From NCBI GenBank assembly GCA_000969725.1, contig JXSR01S047080.1: a stretch of 45,709 nt of DNA. One strand, 5' to 3'. Positions 1 to 11,126 of the stretch are shown piece after piece (within the stretch, counting starts at the first letter, position 1; each line of letters opens with the position of its first letter). Position numbers and translations under genes: made by a program. The stretch is from Ophiothrix spiculata. Its lineage: Eukaryota; Echinodermata; Ophiuroidea; Amphilepidida; Ophiotrichidae. A model generated the notes under the pieces. That model ran no database searches. It was not told the DNA's origin and saw only the letters and a program-made list of their open reading frames with translations.

Positions 1-408
1 AAATTTAAATCGGATTTATTGGATTTTTTAAGAATTCAAAAAAACGTGATCATAAAAGGCGGGTTAAAACTGTGTTTGAACTGCTTTTAGACCAAATACA
101 GTTGACAAGCATTCTTTTGAAATATGTATGAACATTTGACAAATAATCCACTAAATTAAATGAAACATAAGTTACAAAAATAAAAAAATCTTTACATTTA
201 GTGATTCAATTGGTGTCAATCAGGATACGCAACTGCATTGGGACTGAAAAAGCTGTGAAACTAGTGGTCTTGTTCAAAGCTTTTAAAAATGGAATAGATC
301 AAAAATTCAAATAGAGATGTTAACATTGTTTCAGGAAGGAAAGGAGTGGACTTGATTGTCATCTAAAGTTATGATTAGCTTCTACATGTACATATTAGTG
401 TCTTATGG

Positions 409-716
409 TGCAATTCTTGATTCCGATTTGAATGGCAGCCTTGCCTCTTTTCTAGCTAAATAATAATAAGAAGAGAACAACATAAATGTATGCTGAACAT
501 TTCACTTGATCTGACTATTCATTTTCAAACTGTTCAGCATCTTAAAAATCCTCTATGGCTACTGTGTTGTAATTATTGCCGAGCCCCAACAGTAATTAGG
601 AAATGACACACTTTTGGATTTATCAACAAAATGCAAGCACTTTTACATGAAAGTTTTGGGGTTTGTAACATATTCCAGTCAATTATCATTATTAGCTCAA
701 AAACTCAATTTTGAAC
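409..716 (+). repeat. Dispersed repeat copy related to the MITE at 26456-26814
   Basis: This segment aligns by eye over about 300 bases with 26465-26790, in the same orientation. Shared blocks include TCTTTTCTAGCTAAATAA, CTACTGTGTTGTAATTA and AAATGCAAGCAC. The copy at 26456 has clear terminal inverted repeats; this one has degraded ends. Confidence 0.7.
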
Positions 717-1075
717 ATTTACTTAAACTATATAACAGAATAACTAAAAGATTGGTAACGACTCGCACTTTTTGATCGTCATGTTTCATAAGATGGGTTC
801 ATGGTTAAAAATGATGTTGTTTGGAAAATGTTTGTATATAATTGTGTTCTTGCATCTAATGAAGATTAGAATCTTCAGGGGGTGCAAGTTACTTTAAACT
901 GTTTCGAAAGTGCTAGTAAAGAAATTGAAATGATTCAATTGAAAAAAAAAACAGTCAAAAAGAAAAAAGAAGAAGAAAGGACAAAAAGACACATTATTAT
1001 GAAAAATAATTTAAATCAGTGATTTAAAAAGAAAAAAATCCAAGTGATTTAAATCGCGATTTAAATAGGTGATTA

Positions 1076-1470
1076 AACTTAACTTAACTCAACTTAACCA
1101 AATTTACCCTGCTTTTTCAAAGAGATACAAAGCAGCAATAACAAAAAACACAATATAGGTGAAAAATGCAAACAAAGAAAATGAAAAAAGCACTGTGGAT
1201 AGAGATGAGTTTTGACATTTGATTTGAATGTGTACAAGTCCTTGGCAGCACGGATGGAATTAGGAAGACTGTTCCATTTATGAGGAGATGCAACAGAGAA
1301 GGCTCTATCACCAGCATTCTTTTTTGAAGATGGAGTCTCAAGAAGAACAGTTGATGAGGATCGAGTCTTCATAGCAGCAGGCCGAGATCTTATTTGAATA
1401 CAGTCCTTGATGTAATTTTGACTAATCAACGTGATTTTAATCAAACAATCTTGCACCCGCACAAACGTCC
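1076..1470 (-). mobile_element. 3' tail of a non-LTR retrotransposon (LINE)
   Basis: On the minus strand about 120 codons encode the C-terminal region typical of LINE reverse transcriptases. The diagnostic block is AFSVASPHKWNSLPNSIRAA, followed by a phenylalanine-lysine motif (TFKSNVKTHL). The element ends in TTAAG-like short tandem units at 1076-1097, as many LINEs end in a microsatellite. It is 5'-truncated, with no catalytic residues present. Clade not assigned. Confidence 0.72.
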
Positions 1471-1686
1471 GTTACTGTTGCCGTGACCATTCGATAGCAT
1501 TCGTTCCTGATCCTTTACGTCAGCCAAGGTCAGTATCTGTCGCCTCACTACGTTGCTTACGTTACCCTACGTCGAGGGCAATGTCGTCGTAATGTAAACG
1601 CAGCTTTAACAACAAATACAGCACAAATGCAAATATAATTATGTTCACTTAACCACCTGACTAACAAATGTCAATATTTTCTTCAG

Positions 1687-1992
1687 CACTTCTTGCAATA
1701 GGTGTCCGTGGCTCCTCAGTCGTCAACAATATTTTCGCCGCATTAAATCTTTACGTCATTGCGTACGTTACAATATGCGGCTTGTTTCAAATCAACGGCG
1801 AATACTGGAGTATTCCATATGAAGATCTACCGAAGGGGAAATGTGATAAGGTTATAGGGAACGAGACCATCAAGATCGAATGTGATATTTATGGAGATGG
1901 AGGGTTCAACCCTTACGGTTTTGCGGGGATCATGTCGGGAGCTGCCATGTGCTTCTACGGGTTCATTGGATTTGACGTCATTTCCACCGCAA
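1687..1992 (+). CDS. CAT transporter exon A (first in window)
   Basis: The acceptor is TTCTTCAG and the donor GTAAGT. The exon begins in phase 1 and encodes LLAIGVRGSSVVNNIF, a membrane segment (FAALNLYVIAYVTICGLF), a cysteine-containing extracellular loop (about residues 40-75), then GFAGIMSGAAMCFYGFIGFD, a second membrane segment typical of CATs. It ends after the first base of a codon. Confidence 0.9.
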
Positions 1993-4900
1993 GTAAGTTC
2001 AGTTAGACTACATGGGCATACGCCATTGTAACACTAGTTTCAGTTTGAACTACATATTCCCAACTTTTTTGATCAGATCGTTACCATTTAGAGGCGCTTT
2101 GAGAAAATATGAATTACCTCCCAAATTGATTGAAGAAAGAATGGGTCGAAAACTGATCGAGTCAAACACCTATAGGCCCTACCCATGCTGTTGTGTAAAT
2201 CATAAAGGCAGTGACTTTCTGGAAGAAACCAAAAGGTTCGACATTGGAAGGACGCATACTAAAATCCCACTCTGTGTTTGCCCTCTTCTAATTCTGCTTC
2301 AAGCTTACACATGCATGGTTAACATCTGCATTTTACACAATTCATCCCCCCCCCCCAAAAAAAAAAAAATAACACAAATCATCACTTTATAATATTTGAA
2401 TCATGAACTTCGCTCACAATCAGAGATGAAGTATGCATAAACCATAATTGTTGTCTACAACATTTTCATTTGATCACAGCTGTTCATTTTTTTCCACAGG
2501 CGAGGAAGCTCAAAATCCAAGAAGAAATATCCCACTCAGTACACTTATTTCAGTAATAATGGTGTTCTTATTTTATCTCGGCGTGGCTGCAGTAATTACG
2601 CTGATGGTTCCATATTATGCCATCGATGAAGAAACGCCTTTACCATCGGCGTTCGACCAAGTTGGTTGGTGGGTAGCATCATATATAATAACTTTTGGCG
2701 GGATATGCGGATTGATCACAAGGTAACGTGTAATCTGTCATTGTCTGTAAACATTTTAGACTAATCTTTATAATGGAAATTAAAGCCGTAGGTCAAACAA
2801 ATTGCAAAAAAGGTAATGATTTTTACAGGATAATATCAGACAACAGACAAACATATAAAATAACATATAAAAAATCTAGAAAATCTACTTGGCGGTAAAG
2901 CGATTAATCTGCATCAAACAAATTGGCTGCCAAAACAGGGGGTAAAATTTCAAAATTGATTAAATCATGTTAAAAATCATTCTATTGTGTTCCAATTATC
3001 ACAAAGAATCAGAAAAAGTATACTTTTACCCATCTCCGTAGTATAGTTTAAACGAGTTATGTCCAAAAATGTAAAGTGGGTACGCCTAGATATTCACTTA
3101 ATTTGATAAAGCATTTTATTGTCTCAATACAAAGCAAACTCCCTAAGGACGATTAGATTAAAAAGTCATCAAGGTAGTGGATCACAAAACACTCATTCAG
3201 TAACATTAATTGTTTCAAGTACCACTGAAGAAAGGAAGACAAAAACTCAAATAATTGACATGAACGAGATAATCCCATAGGGAGACACTTGTCAACAAAA
3301 TAAAATCCTTCAAGTGACATTCCCAGTAATTCAAAATCAGCCGGGTTAATAGGTAATGATCGAAATGCTGACTTTATATCAAATTTCGCTAAAAGTGCAT
3401 CTTGATCTAGATCTCGCATCATTTCGACTGCCGTGTCAAAACGGGCATAGGTAACCTTGGAATTATTGTCGCATATGAAATCGTTAATTGACGAACCAGT
3501 TGGGTGTCTCAAGTGATGAGACTAAATCCGCCAGCCGTTTTCTTGGGAACTAGACCAAGTGGACTTACGTGGTCGCACAAAAGGGCCAGCTACTCGTCCT
3601 AGTTCAACGTTATGAAATACTTTAATTTTCGCAAGTTCTTTATTTTCACGAACCGATTTGAGATTGCGAGAGTTGCGTGTTCGCCTCTTGCCTGTAAATT
3701 TAACTCTAAAACCATGCTCAAACCAATTTAGTAAAATTAACCTAGCGCCTTTGTTTGGATTATCCAGTAAAATAGGCCGAAGACGGGAGAGAATGATAGC
3801 TTTGTCTACCTCTACAATTAAATTTGTTGTGGCCCTTGGCTCTACATAATGCACAAATGTGGTGGTAGCATTTTTCCCTGAAGCAGCCTGATTGGGAATT
3901 GAATGGGAAACAAATCGTTTTTCCTTGATCAGATTGGCGGGGATCGGGTCGTTGGGACAAACCGGAGGACTGAGAGGCACAAAAAGTAGGCTCTACTCTG
4001 GTAGGTGTAAACGTTTCAAGCCTCAAAACCCCGTCAATCGTCACTGTAGCCCAAGATCGAGAAGGTAACATAGCCTGCTGCGTGCGGAATTCAAAATCAT
4101 ATGTCCGCCGAGTCCAAAACCGTCGAACGAAATGTTTCACCGTACCGTAACAATTCTTGCACGCGATTTGGGTGCGCTGCAACGGAAATGGCTGTAAATA
4201 GGTTATAAGCGGTTGTCCGATCAAAATGTTGGTAATCCGCCGATTATGTTGTTACTGTTGCAACAAAAATTGACTTGGCGATGAAGAATTATTGGGAACC
4301 TCGAATAGTTGAGGGTGGGTGGGATATTAGCGAGAGGCAGGTAATAGGAGCGCTAAGTCCACAAACTAAGATTGGATAATTTTTGTCTTGAGAGTAGCGG
4401 ATAAACTGTTGCCTAATAAGTGGCATTGAGAAAGCAAGGAAGGTGATGTACTAACAGGAGAAATGACAGGGAGACCACTTGAAGTCGGGTTTGAGGTGCT
4501 AACTTCTTCTGTTAAACTTACAGGGTTCTTACCTGCCAAGCCGTCCGTTGTATTAGTGACTGAGCGGAGGGCCTCATCTAGCAACTCCGCACCCGTCTTA
4601 TTGTCAACACTTACATTACTCTTTAACCTGTGTTGCTTGGAGCTTTTTTAGCTCCCGAAGATCTCTTTGCTGACCGAGTTTTAGGCATTATTCACCACAC
4701 AAAAAACACAAGTAAACCGAATAAAATACTGAAAACAACAAGAAATACAATAATTTCCGAGGAAAAAAAATGATAGATTCCAACCGAAAAAATGGTGAAA
4801 CTAAAGTTAAATCCGTAGTGATGAAGTTGACGACTGACTGCAATAACGAGAAACCAAGAAGTGAAGTACAGTGCAACGTTGACCCCTTGTGTTACGGTAC

Positions 4901-7900
4901 TTCTTGAACTCACAGCGCATGCTCGCAAGGATAGCGCTTAGCTTTTTATAACATGATATATTAAATACATTAAATCTGATTTATGTCCAAAAACGTGAAA
5001 GGTCATATCAGGGGTCACGTGATATGCCCTTTTGGATACAATTTTTTTTTTAAATCGTCGGATTTTTATTCTAAACGGTCTCAAATTGTTTCTCTTGCAA
5101 AACTATTCACACGAAGTAATACTTAGCAATGGCTCAGATGTACTGTTGCTATGGTTACAGATCAAAGTAAACTTTGGGTTACATGTTCCAATGCAATGTA
5201 ATATATGAACATTATTTTGCCTGATACCATAGCAACAACAGGTCTAAAGCACTTTAGACTATTACTTCATGCAGACACTTTTGCGAAAGGAACATTTTGA
5301 GACCATTTTGAAGATTTTTTTGTCTCCCATATGACCTATTGTGTGACCCCTGATATGACCTTTCACATAATTGGATATTCATTAACTCATTAACCATACT
5401 ACGGAGATAGGTAAAAATATTGGGTTTTTTTGCTTCATGGGGAGAGGAAAACATAGATCAAGGCCAATTGAGCATTACGTGATGCATCGCGAAAGATTAC
5501 ATGCGAACTGCGTGTCAATTAGTCAAGGCGTATCACGTAACGCAATTCTTGGATTCGTTCATTCGAGTTTTGATATTAGTTTCCCATTGGCGAAAATAGG
5601 CATATGCCAATTGAAGGAATGATCTAGTATTTTGCAGTTTTTATATGCACAATGAATATTCACCTAAGCTCATTTGATGTAAAGAATAGTGCTAATCAGC
5701 CTTCCAAATTACTGTGATTGCCACGTACTTAAAGGCTGACGACTGATTTACAACCTCAAACAGCCAGATTATTGATGAAACAAGATGTATATTTTGTAAG
5801 TTTTTAAGTTCTAAATATATCTGTTTCAGACAAAACCAGAAATTGACATATGATTTTAACTTTCAACATCTTTCAAGAAAATTCGACTCTATATATCGTG
5901 GTCTTGAAAGTTTTGTACCATCGCCTCCTCATCAAGATTGCTCCTCTTATTTTTTCTATTGAGAATATTGGCGTCCTTAACAAGAATTTTAGGGTTATCT
6001 TAGCCAATGAAATGATTTTCATTTGCTATATGGTCGGTAATTACAGATTTAAAATACTCGATAAGGAATCCAATATTCTCACCAGAAAAAAAAGATAAGC
6101 AATTTGAGCCAGGAGGCAAGGGGGCAAAACGTTCATCCATGATTGATCACTTATACGATCCGCTGCTGAACAAAAGAACTTCGATTCAATACTTGCGGGG
6201 AAAGCAATCGATATCGCCTTTTTCATCATACGCATTTAAGACCAGTACATATAACGGAATTTGATTGTTGTTAATTTCCATACGAAAAAAGTTAAAAACA
6301 TCACCCACTTTGCTTTTCGATTCTATTTAAGGGATAAGAATCTACTTTCCATGTACAGATACATATGCATGATATGGGTAAATATTGTTACCCATATACA
6401 AATATTTTACCTAGCATGCTAATATTGGGTGCAGAAAAAAGAAAATTGAAATTTATCTGCAAAAATAAGATAAGCCTACTTGATTAAATTTTTTAAAAAT
6501 TTTATTAAAAAAAAAAAAAGAGATACGTTTGTCACACACCAACTACTTTTTATTTTAGAAGAAAATAAGATGAGCTTGTCATCAGGTACTTTTTATTCTC
6601 AAAGGAGATAAGATAGCTTGTCATCAGCTACTTTTTATTCTCAAATCAAATACTTTTTTTTTTTTCAAAAAGAAAATAAGATAAGCAGGTCATCAGATAC
6701 TTTTTATTCTGAAATAAAATAAGAAAATAAGCTTATCAGCCGCGACGTTTATTCTCAAAGAAAATAAGACAAGCTTGTCAACAGGTACTTTTCATTGTTA
6801 AGAAACAAAATAAGCTTTATAACAACTTCTGTTCGTATTTGTCAAATTTCTTAAACTTGACGAAAATAACATCAATCCTGCAATCCCTCATATTTTTTCG
6901 TTGAAGCTTATTTGGATGCATGTTTGCCCTGCCTCGATTCCTCTATTCCATGGCACGCGATGGTTTGGTATTTAGCTACCTGGGTTACATCAGTCCAAAG
7001 CTACATACGCCGGTGGTAGGCTGCTATGTGTGTGGAATACTGGCGGGTAAGTAGCAATAAAAGTTTCTTCTTTGTCCTCATGCACACTACACTTACGATG
7101 AGTTTTGAAGCAGCCCTAACCATGTTCTTATAGTCTGCATGATTAGCATGATAAGAGAACTTCACCAATGGATTAAGTATTTGTCAAGAACTAGCTAAGA
7201 ACTCAAAGTCTAAAAACATCCGCATTTCATTTTTAAATTGCACTCTGACAGAAAAACACACGCCAAAACTACTAACTTGACAAGTACTCCCAGATAATAT
7301 TACCTGTGCGCATGAAAGTTCTTTGATTTCAGGAATGTTTTGTCTTTATACATTTTACAAAGGTGTAATGGGGATGTTGTTTGATATCGAGTCTTTGGTC
7401 AACATTGTTGCTACTGGTACGCTTTTTCCATATGCATTGGTAGCTGCTTGTATCATTATGCTGCGGTAAGTCAACAGTTCGTGTAAATTAGATAACTATA
7501 AGACTGAAGTATGGGATATGTAAATCAAGTCTATTCATATTCATTAATTAAAGACGCTATTGTCACAAAGATGGTCGCTATGATGTATACATGCTAAACG
7601 TTGCTAACTGTAGACATCAATCAATCAATCAATATACACTGTACTTGCATACCCAGGGATGCCAGTGGTCAGCAATAATTTTGCAGGAAAATGATTGAAA
7701 ATTGACTCTCGCATAATAAATCCTGTTGGGGTAAATTGCAGGAAATTACTTGAAAATCATTAAAGTAGTAGGAATTCCTGCAATTGCAGGAAAACTGGCA
7801 TCCCTGCATACCCCTGAATGAGTCTATTCGTACAGGGGACCAACGGCTTTACGTGCATGCCTTCCGAACCACGGAGCAAGTAGAGTAAAGTTTCTTGCCC

Positions 7901-10900
7901 AAGACCTAGGAAACAAGGAGACGAAAACCGCCATGAGAGTTATAAGATTGAAGTTGCACATCTGACATAAGCCATAATTTACAATAGTTGACCACTGCTG
8001 GGGTCCTTTTCATGAACTAATTTTTCACCTGCCAAATTAATAATGGTTAAGAACTTTCAGTAACAAACTGGAGTTTGCGTCATTTTATGAATATGGGCCA
8101 TGTCAGTGCATCAATAAATTGGCCCGATAAATTCTCAACTAAAGATTAAAGCACAATGGCATACATATTCCAAAGACATTTGGCTAACATTACCAGCAAT
8201 TATTTAGAAAATTATTGATGTCGGTCTTAGATTTTTTTTTTCAATTCACGTCTAAGCGTACATATTCAGTGTATATACTTGCCGCATTAAAAAGATATGG
8301 AATTTTCTCTTACCACAATGCATAGATACCAGCCGGATTATTCTTCAATCACTGCTGCGACTCAGCTATATCCGAAATCTGATGATTCTCAGCAGTTCAC
8401 GATAAGCCAGATGTTACGTCACTCATTAACCCCATCTCACACTGAAGCTACTCCGTTATCTTCAAGGGTAGCCAAAATTGCTGTTTGCCTTCTTGGTAAG
8501 GATAATGCTTGGTCGCTAGTACGCTACCAAAGATTATTGTTGAACATTGAAAATATCAAGTTTGTTTTTAACTCACACATCACTTGACCTTGAGAATTTT
8601 GACTAAAATTAACACTAAACTTGTCACCGTTGGGTTCTTGCCAAAATTCATTGAAGTCGGAAGTAAATCTGAAGAAAGACATTTTTAGGTACATGCAAAA
8701 TGTTAAGTTTCTTTGCTCACAACACAATTATTATAGACATACCTACGGATGTGTGGTTCATCATCATGATTGAGGCTGTGTAAAATTATGACCTCATCAG
8801 GTACTTGAAAGTTTACATGAGAACAGCCTCATAGACTACCAGGATTTTTAGTTGCCCCCGCCAATGTTGAGCATTGGTTGATGCAGCTCAGTTTCTGATG
8901 ACCCCTTACGGCCTCGTATCCATTGGCTGTACCCATATGCCGTGTGCCTTGTCTCGTTTTCCATTGTTTGTAATTGTGGGCGCAACACAGACAGTAAATT
9001 TCGTTTCGTCCAGATACTCACATGATGTATTTTGTTGTTTTCATACCAGGCGCTGTATTCATTGGCTTCTGTGTTCTAGTTATATTTGCTGGTGACTGTA
9101 TACTTGAACATGAAATCTGGGCGATAGTAACGATTATATTACTAAGTATACTCATTGTAATTTTACTGCTTATAATTTGGAGACAGCCTCAGAACCAAGC
9201 TGATTTAATGTTTAAGGTATGTTCTAGAAGTTTGTTTATTCTGAATTTTATATTTGAAATGGTTTAGGAATCACATTTCTTTGTCGTTCTGGATATATAA
9301 ACATGATAAAGAGAATTAAAACTACATGAACTTTGAATTTGGCCCTAAGACTAATACTATGTTTAAGAGGAGTATCGGGGTAATGTTATCAATATAAATA
9401 AATAGCTCAAGAATTTTGATTGTAGAAAGCATATTATTCAAATATTCATAGAGTTTGGTCTTTTTAATTGTTCTTTTCATATCCATTAACCAAAATAGGA
9501 TGTTGTATTCCGAGGATTGAAATGAAATGTTGAAAAATAAAAGACATTCAAAATGATAAGCAAAACAAGATATTTTCCATGTATCAAAAGTTGAATATCC
9601 AATCAGTCTGTGGATGTTATTTCAGATTTAAACATTAATCCTACAACTATGTAACTCACTCTTTGAAAGCAAAATTAGATAATGAACTGAATAAAATAAC
9701 AGTTTTTTAGTATATGAGGGGTGCTCTGGCAAAATGAGAGGAAAGTCACAAATTTCAAAATTGAGTTTATGACATGGTTTATTTCTCTATAATCTCAGCT
9801 TTTGAATGTTATATAATATGTTACACTTTTTCTCCAATCTTAATTTAGAGATCAAAATCCAAATCAGTCCACTAAATATATTGCAATAAATATTAGCTGC
9901 AAATCGATTTCAAAGATACTGATTACTACAGTGTATAATTCAGTATCGAAGTGTTACGTGTCATCCCATTATCACCCAGACTAGATCACGCTTTCTTGTT
10001 TTGAACCATGATCGAAACGATCACCACACAAAAGTATTGCACTTACCGCTGTCAGGTGTGTGTGATCCAGTAACTGGGTGAGTTACGTAATCACTTCGAT
10101 ACTGAATAGCAACATGCAATCAATTAACTGTGAATAACTGTACTTCCAAGCAAAGTTGACCTTCAAAACTATAGGTAAACAATTATGCATGAATGCATTT
10201 TAAGTTAAAAACGAAATTTGATTTTTACTTTAAGATTGCCATTTATTGGAAATGTAGACTTTCCTCTCATTTTGCCAGAGCATCCCACATGTATATCTAT
10301 AAAGTTCACTTTGTAATTACCCTTTTCTGTATTTTCTCCGTTTAGGTACCATTGGTTCCATTTGTGCCCGCAGCAAGCCTATTCATTAATATCTACCTCA
10401 TGGTACAAATGGATGGCACCACATGGTTTACCTATATTGCTTTTATGGTAGCTGGTGAGTTTTTTTAAAGTCAAAATTACAATATTCCCGTGAGAGAATC
10501 TCTCTTTGAACTCAATTAATGTTTGGCATCAATCTTGAACATTCCTTGTATTCTTTTTGATATGCATATCCCCATACAATACGGATTCTACAGAATAAGA
10601 AGTTCCTACTTAAAAGTTTCTCACAATATTATGTCCTGTGAATGGGGTTATTTTTTCAGGGAACTGATGACGAGACTCCACAGAATGTTGACACTTTCAC
10701 AAATATTCTCACCTACAAGTTCTGCGGATTGTGTGATTTGAAGTGTGTCTACAGTTCCATCAAACTTAACTTTATTATGATGGCAAAGCACATGTACATG
10801 TATCTTACTCAATTTTCCTGCTGTATCCTACCCATAAAGTTGGCTTATTATTTTATACTGTTTCCTTTCTTACAGGATCTTTAATCTACTTATTTTATGG

Positions 10901-11126
10901 CATATGGCACAGCAAAGAAAGGATACGTCAGCTAGATGTGCCTGAAGAAGATATCGCAATGAAGGCAGAAAAAGACAACATAGCCAAAATTCCAAATTCT
11001 AATAACTTGAAGAAATCTAAGAAAACTAAGCAAGCTCACATTGTAGATGGTGTTGACAGTGCCAAGCCATTTTATTGGGAAGTGGAGGTTCCAGTTTTAA
11101 GTTGTGAACAAGAAAGCACAGCATAG
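1687..11126 (+). CDS. Cationic amino acid transporter (SLC7A1-4/CAT type), 3' part, eight exons
   Basis: Coding exons are 1687-1992, 2500-2722, 6907-7046, 7333-7465, 8326-8495, 9050-9216, 10346-10454 and 10876-11126. All have GT-AG borders and compatible phases and give about 499 residues ending in a stop. The product should be a plasma-membrane carrier for cationic amino acids (arginine, lysine, ornithine) of the APC superfamily. Visible support: alternating hydrophobic membrane segments, the family-type loop SEEAQNPRRNIP followed by a membrane segment (human CATs have EE.KNP here), FALPRFLYSMARDGL, the loop start LRYQPDYSS, and IWRQP before the last membrane segments. The tail after GIWHSKER is hydrophilic and lysine-rich, as in CATs. 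The start and the first five or so membrane segments are outside the window. The subtype (CAT1, 2, 3 or 4) cannot be assigned. CAT-type identity is strong; substrate is family inference. Confidence 0.93.
1993..2499 (+). other. CAT intron A/B: nothing recognised
   Basis: Apart from a C-then-A homopolymer run near 2346-2370 I see no coding or repeat structure. The open frame of about 126 codons starting at 2012 has no family features. Confidence 0.5.
2500..2722 (+). CDS. CAT transporter exon B
   Basis: The acceptor is TTTCCACAG and the donor GTAACG. Joined to exon A it reads VISTASEEAQNPRRNIP, the conserved CAT loop, followed by a long membrane segment (ISVIMVFLFYLGVAAVITLM) and a second one ending GGICGLIT. 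The split codon at the end (AG) is completed as serine by the next exon. Confidence 0.92.
3153..3980 (-). pseudogene. DIRS-like pol fragment (reverse transcriptase), one in-frame stop
   Basis: A single frame runs from 3980 to 3153 on the minus strand except for one TAG at 3519-3521, directly before the conserved RT block HPTGSSINDFI. The catalytic YLDDFL is intact. The frame stops just after it, where the rest of pol is missing. It overlaps the gag-like frame by about 220 bases in another phase. Confidence 0.75.
3760..4688 (-). pseudogene. DIRS-like gag fragment
   Basis: A possible start at 4688 encodes MPKTRSAKRSSGAKKAPSNT, a basic, serine-rich opening like DIRS-family gag, but it stops after 21 codons. 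Two further frames (4584-4366, 4224-3760) continue the protein. The last contains a cysteine/histidine block (CYHHICALCRAKGHNKFNC) suggestive of a nucleic-acid-binding knuckle. Several stops and frame changes show it is decayed. Confidence 0.6.
4995..5366. repeat. 24-bp perfect inverted repeat inside the DIRS leader
   Basis: A 24-base block beginning GTGAAAGGTCATATCAGGGG at about 4995 recurs as its exact reverse complement ending at about 5366, enclosing about 320 bases. The left arm is preceded by TTATGTCCAAAAA, also present near the left terminus (3057). This suggests an internal copy of the terminal repeat or a nested foldback element. Confidence 0.65.
5422..6906 (+). other. Rest of CAT intron B/C
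   Basis: From 5422 to about 6540 nothing is recognised except a short palindrome near 6376-6400 (TGGGTAAATATTGTTACCCA). From 6540 to 6815 there is a degenerate minisatellite, listed separately. Confidence 0.5.
6545..6815 (+). repeat. Degenerate tandem repeat (AAAATAAGATAAGCTTGTCATCAG-type)
   Basis: About five imperfect units share AAAATAAGATRAGC, TTGTCATCAGGTAC and TTTTTATTCTCAAA, spaced about 45-65 bases. They sit in a CAT intron just upstream of exon C. Confidence 0.65.
6907..7046 (+). CDS. CAT transporter exon C
   Basis: This 140-base exon has acceptor TTGAAG and donor GTAAGT. It encodes SLFGCMFALPRFLYSMARDG and then LVFSYLGYISPKLHTPVVGC. This matches the CAT region where a glycine-rich membrane segment leads into a basic, proline-containing loop. 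It is separated from exon B by a 4.2-kb intron that holds a retroelement remnant. Confidence 0.9.
7333..7465 (+). CDS. CAT transporter exon D
   Basis: This 133-base exon follows a 286-base intron (acceptor GATTTCAG, donor GTAAGT). It encodes MFCLYTFYKGVMGMLFDIES and then LVNIVATGTLFPYALVAACI, the CAT segment just before the long cytoplasmic loop. It ends with the first two bases of the arginine codon that opens the LRYQP motif. Confidence 0.9.
7655..7805. mobile_element. hAT-like MITE, 151 bp
   Basis: The ends are AGGGATGCCAGT and ACTGGCATCCCT in inverse orientation. An identical 8-bp sequence GCATACCC lies on both sides (7647-7654 and 7806-7813). Eight-base target duplications and CAGGG-type ends are typical of hAT transposons. 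No transposase is present. It lies in CAT intron D/E. Confidence 0.75.
7815..7990. repeat. Possible dispersed repeat into which the hAT MITE inserted
   Basis: The stretch with GGGACCAACGGCTTTACGTG, CCGAACCACGGAG and TTTCTTGCCCAAGACC resembles interspersed sequences common in aquatic invertebrate genomes. No second copy is in this window, so this is recall, not measurement. Confidence 0.3.
8326..8495 (+). CDS. CAT transporter exon E (large cytoplasmic loop)
   Basis: The acceptor is GCATAG and the donor GTAAGG. The split arginine codon joins exactly to give MLRYQPDYSS, a CAT hallmark. The exon is hydrophilic and serine/threonine-rich (about 45 residues), as expected for the variable central cytoplasmic loop. 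It ends entering the next membrane segment (AKIAVCLLG). Confidence 0.88.
8496..9049 (+). other. CAT intron E/F: nothing recognised
   Basis: This is AT-rich sequence with no repeat pair or coding block I could support. Confidence 0.5.
9050..9216 (+). CDS. CAT transporter exon F
   Basis: The acceptor is CATACCAG and the donor GTATGT. It encodes two membrane segments, AVFIGFCVLVIFAG and IWAIVTIILLSILIVILLLI, then IWRQPQNQADLMFK, a motif common to CAT carriers. It ends in phase 0. Confidence 0.9.
9711..10295. mobile_element. Terminal-inverted-repeat element, about 585 bp (GTGCTCTGGC family)
   Basis: The left end (9711-9747) and right end (10257-10295) are about 37-base inverted repeats centred on GTGCTCTGGCAAAATGAGAG. 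Inner inverted blocks (ATTCAGTATCGAAGTG near 9940 and its reverse complement near 10093) make it partly foldback. The same ends bound the larger element at 42214-43595. No transposase frame is seen. Confidence 0.78.
10346..10454 (+). CDS. CAT transporter exon G
   Basis: The acceptor is CGTTTAG and the donor GTGAGT. It encodes VPLVPFVPAASLFINIYLMV and then QMDGTTWFTYIAFMVAG. The V-P-x-x-P-x-x-P start and N-x-Y-L-M are typical of the next-to-last CAT membrane segment. Confidence 0.9.
10455..10875 (+). other. CAT intron G/H: nothing recognised
   Basis: No repeat structure or coding block is visible. Open frames here have no family features. Confidence 0.5.
10876..11126 (+). CDS. CAT transporter terminal exon H
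   Basis: The acceptor is TTCTTACAG. It encodes the end of the last membrane segment (GSLIYLFYGIWHSKER) and about 65 hydrophilic, lysine- and glutamate-rich residues, then a TAG stop. The cytoplasmic tail is not recognisably conserved. Confidence 0.9.

Larger units (their letters stand above)
1..1686. other. Upstream intron of CAT gene: repeats only
   Basis: The first exon in the window starts in mid-protein, so this stretch is most likely intron. It holds a dispersed repeat copy (409-716), an A/G-rich tract (940-1000), a GATTTAAAT-rich stretch (1008-1076) and a LINE tail (1076-1470). No CAT coding sequence is visible. Confidence 0.6.
3018..5421 (-). mobile_element. Degenerate DIRS-like tyrosine-recombinase retrotransposon remnant
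   Basis: This element lies antisense in a CAT intron. On the minus strand it reads from a gag-like part (4688 to about 3760) into an overlapping pol frame (3980-3153). Pol has a DIRS-type reverse transcriptase: NWFEHGFRVKF, GRVAGPFVRP, HPTGSSINDFI, LLAKFDIKSAFRSLPI, LPMGLSRSCQLFEF and the active-site block YLDDFLI. Gag has a Cys/His-rich stretch starting CFPFNSQSGC. Related sequences in inverse orientation mark the ends (3021-3047 and 5391-5418 share CTCCGTAGTAT), in keeping with the inverted termini of DIRS elements. RNase H, methyltransferase and tyrosine recombinase regions are absent, so it is internally deleted and dead. Confidence 0.78.

Noticed and set aside
2012-2392. Open frame of 126 codons just after the first CAT exon
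   Set aside because: It lies in the intron between two well-supported exons, has low-complexity ends and no family features.
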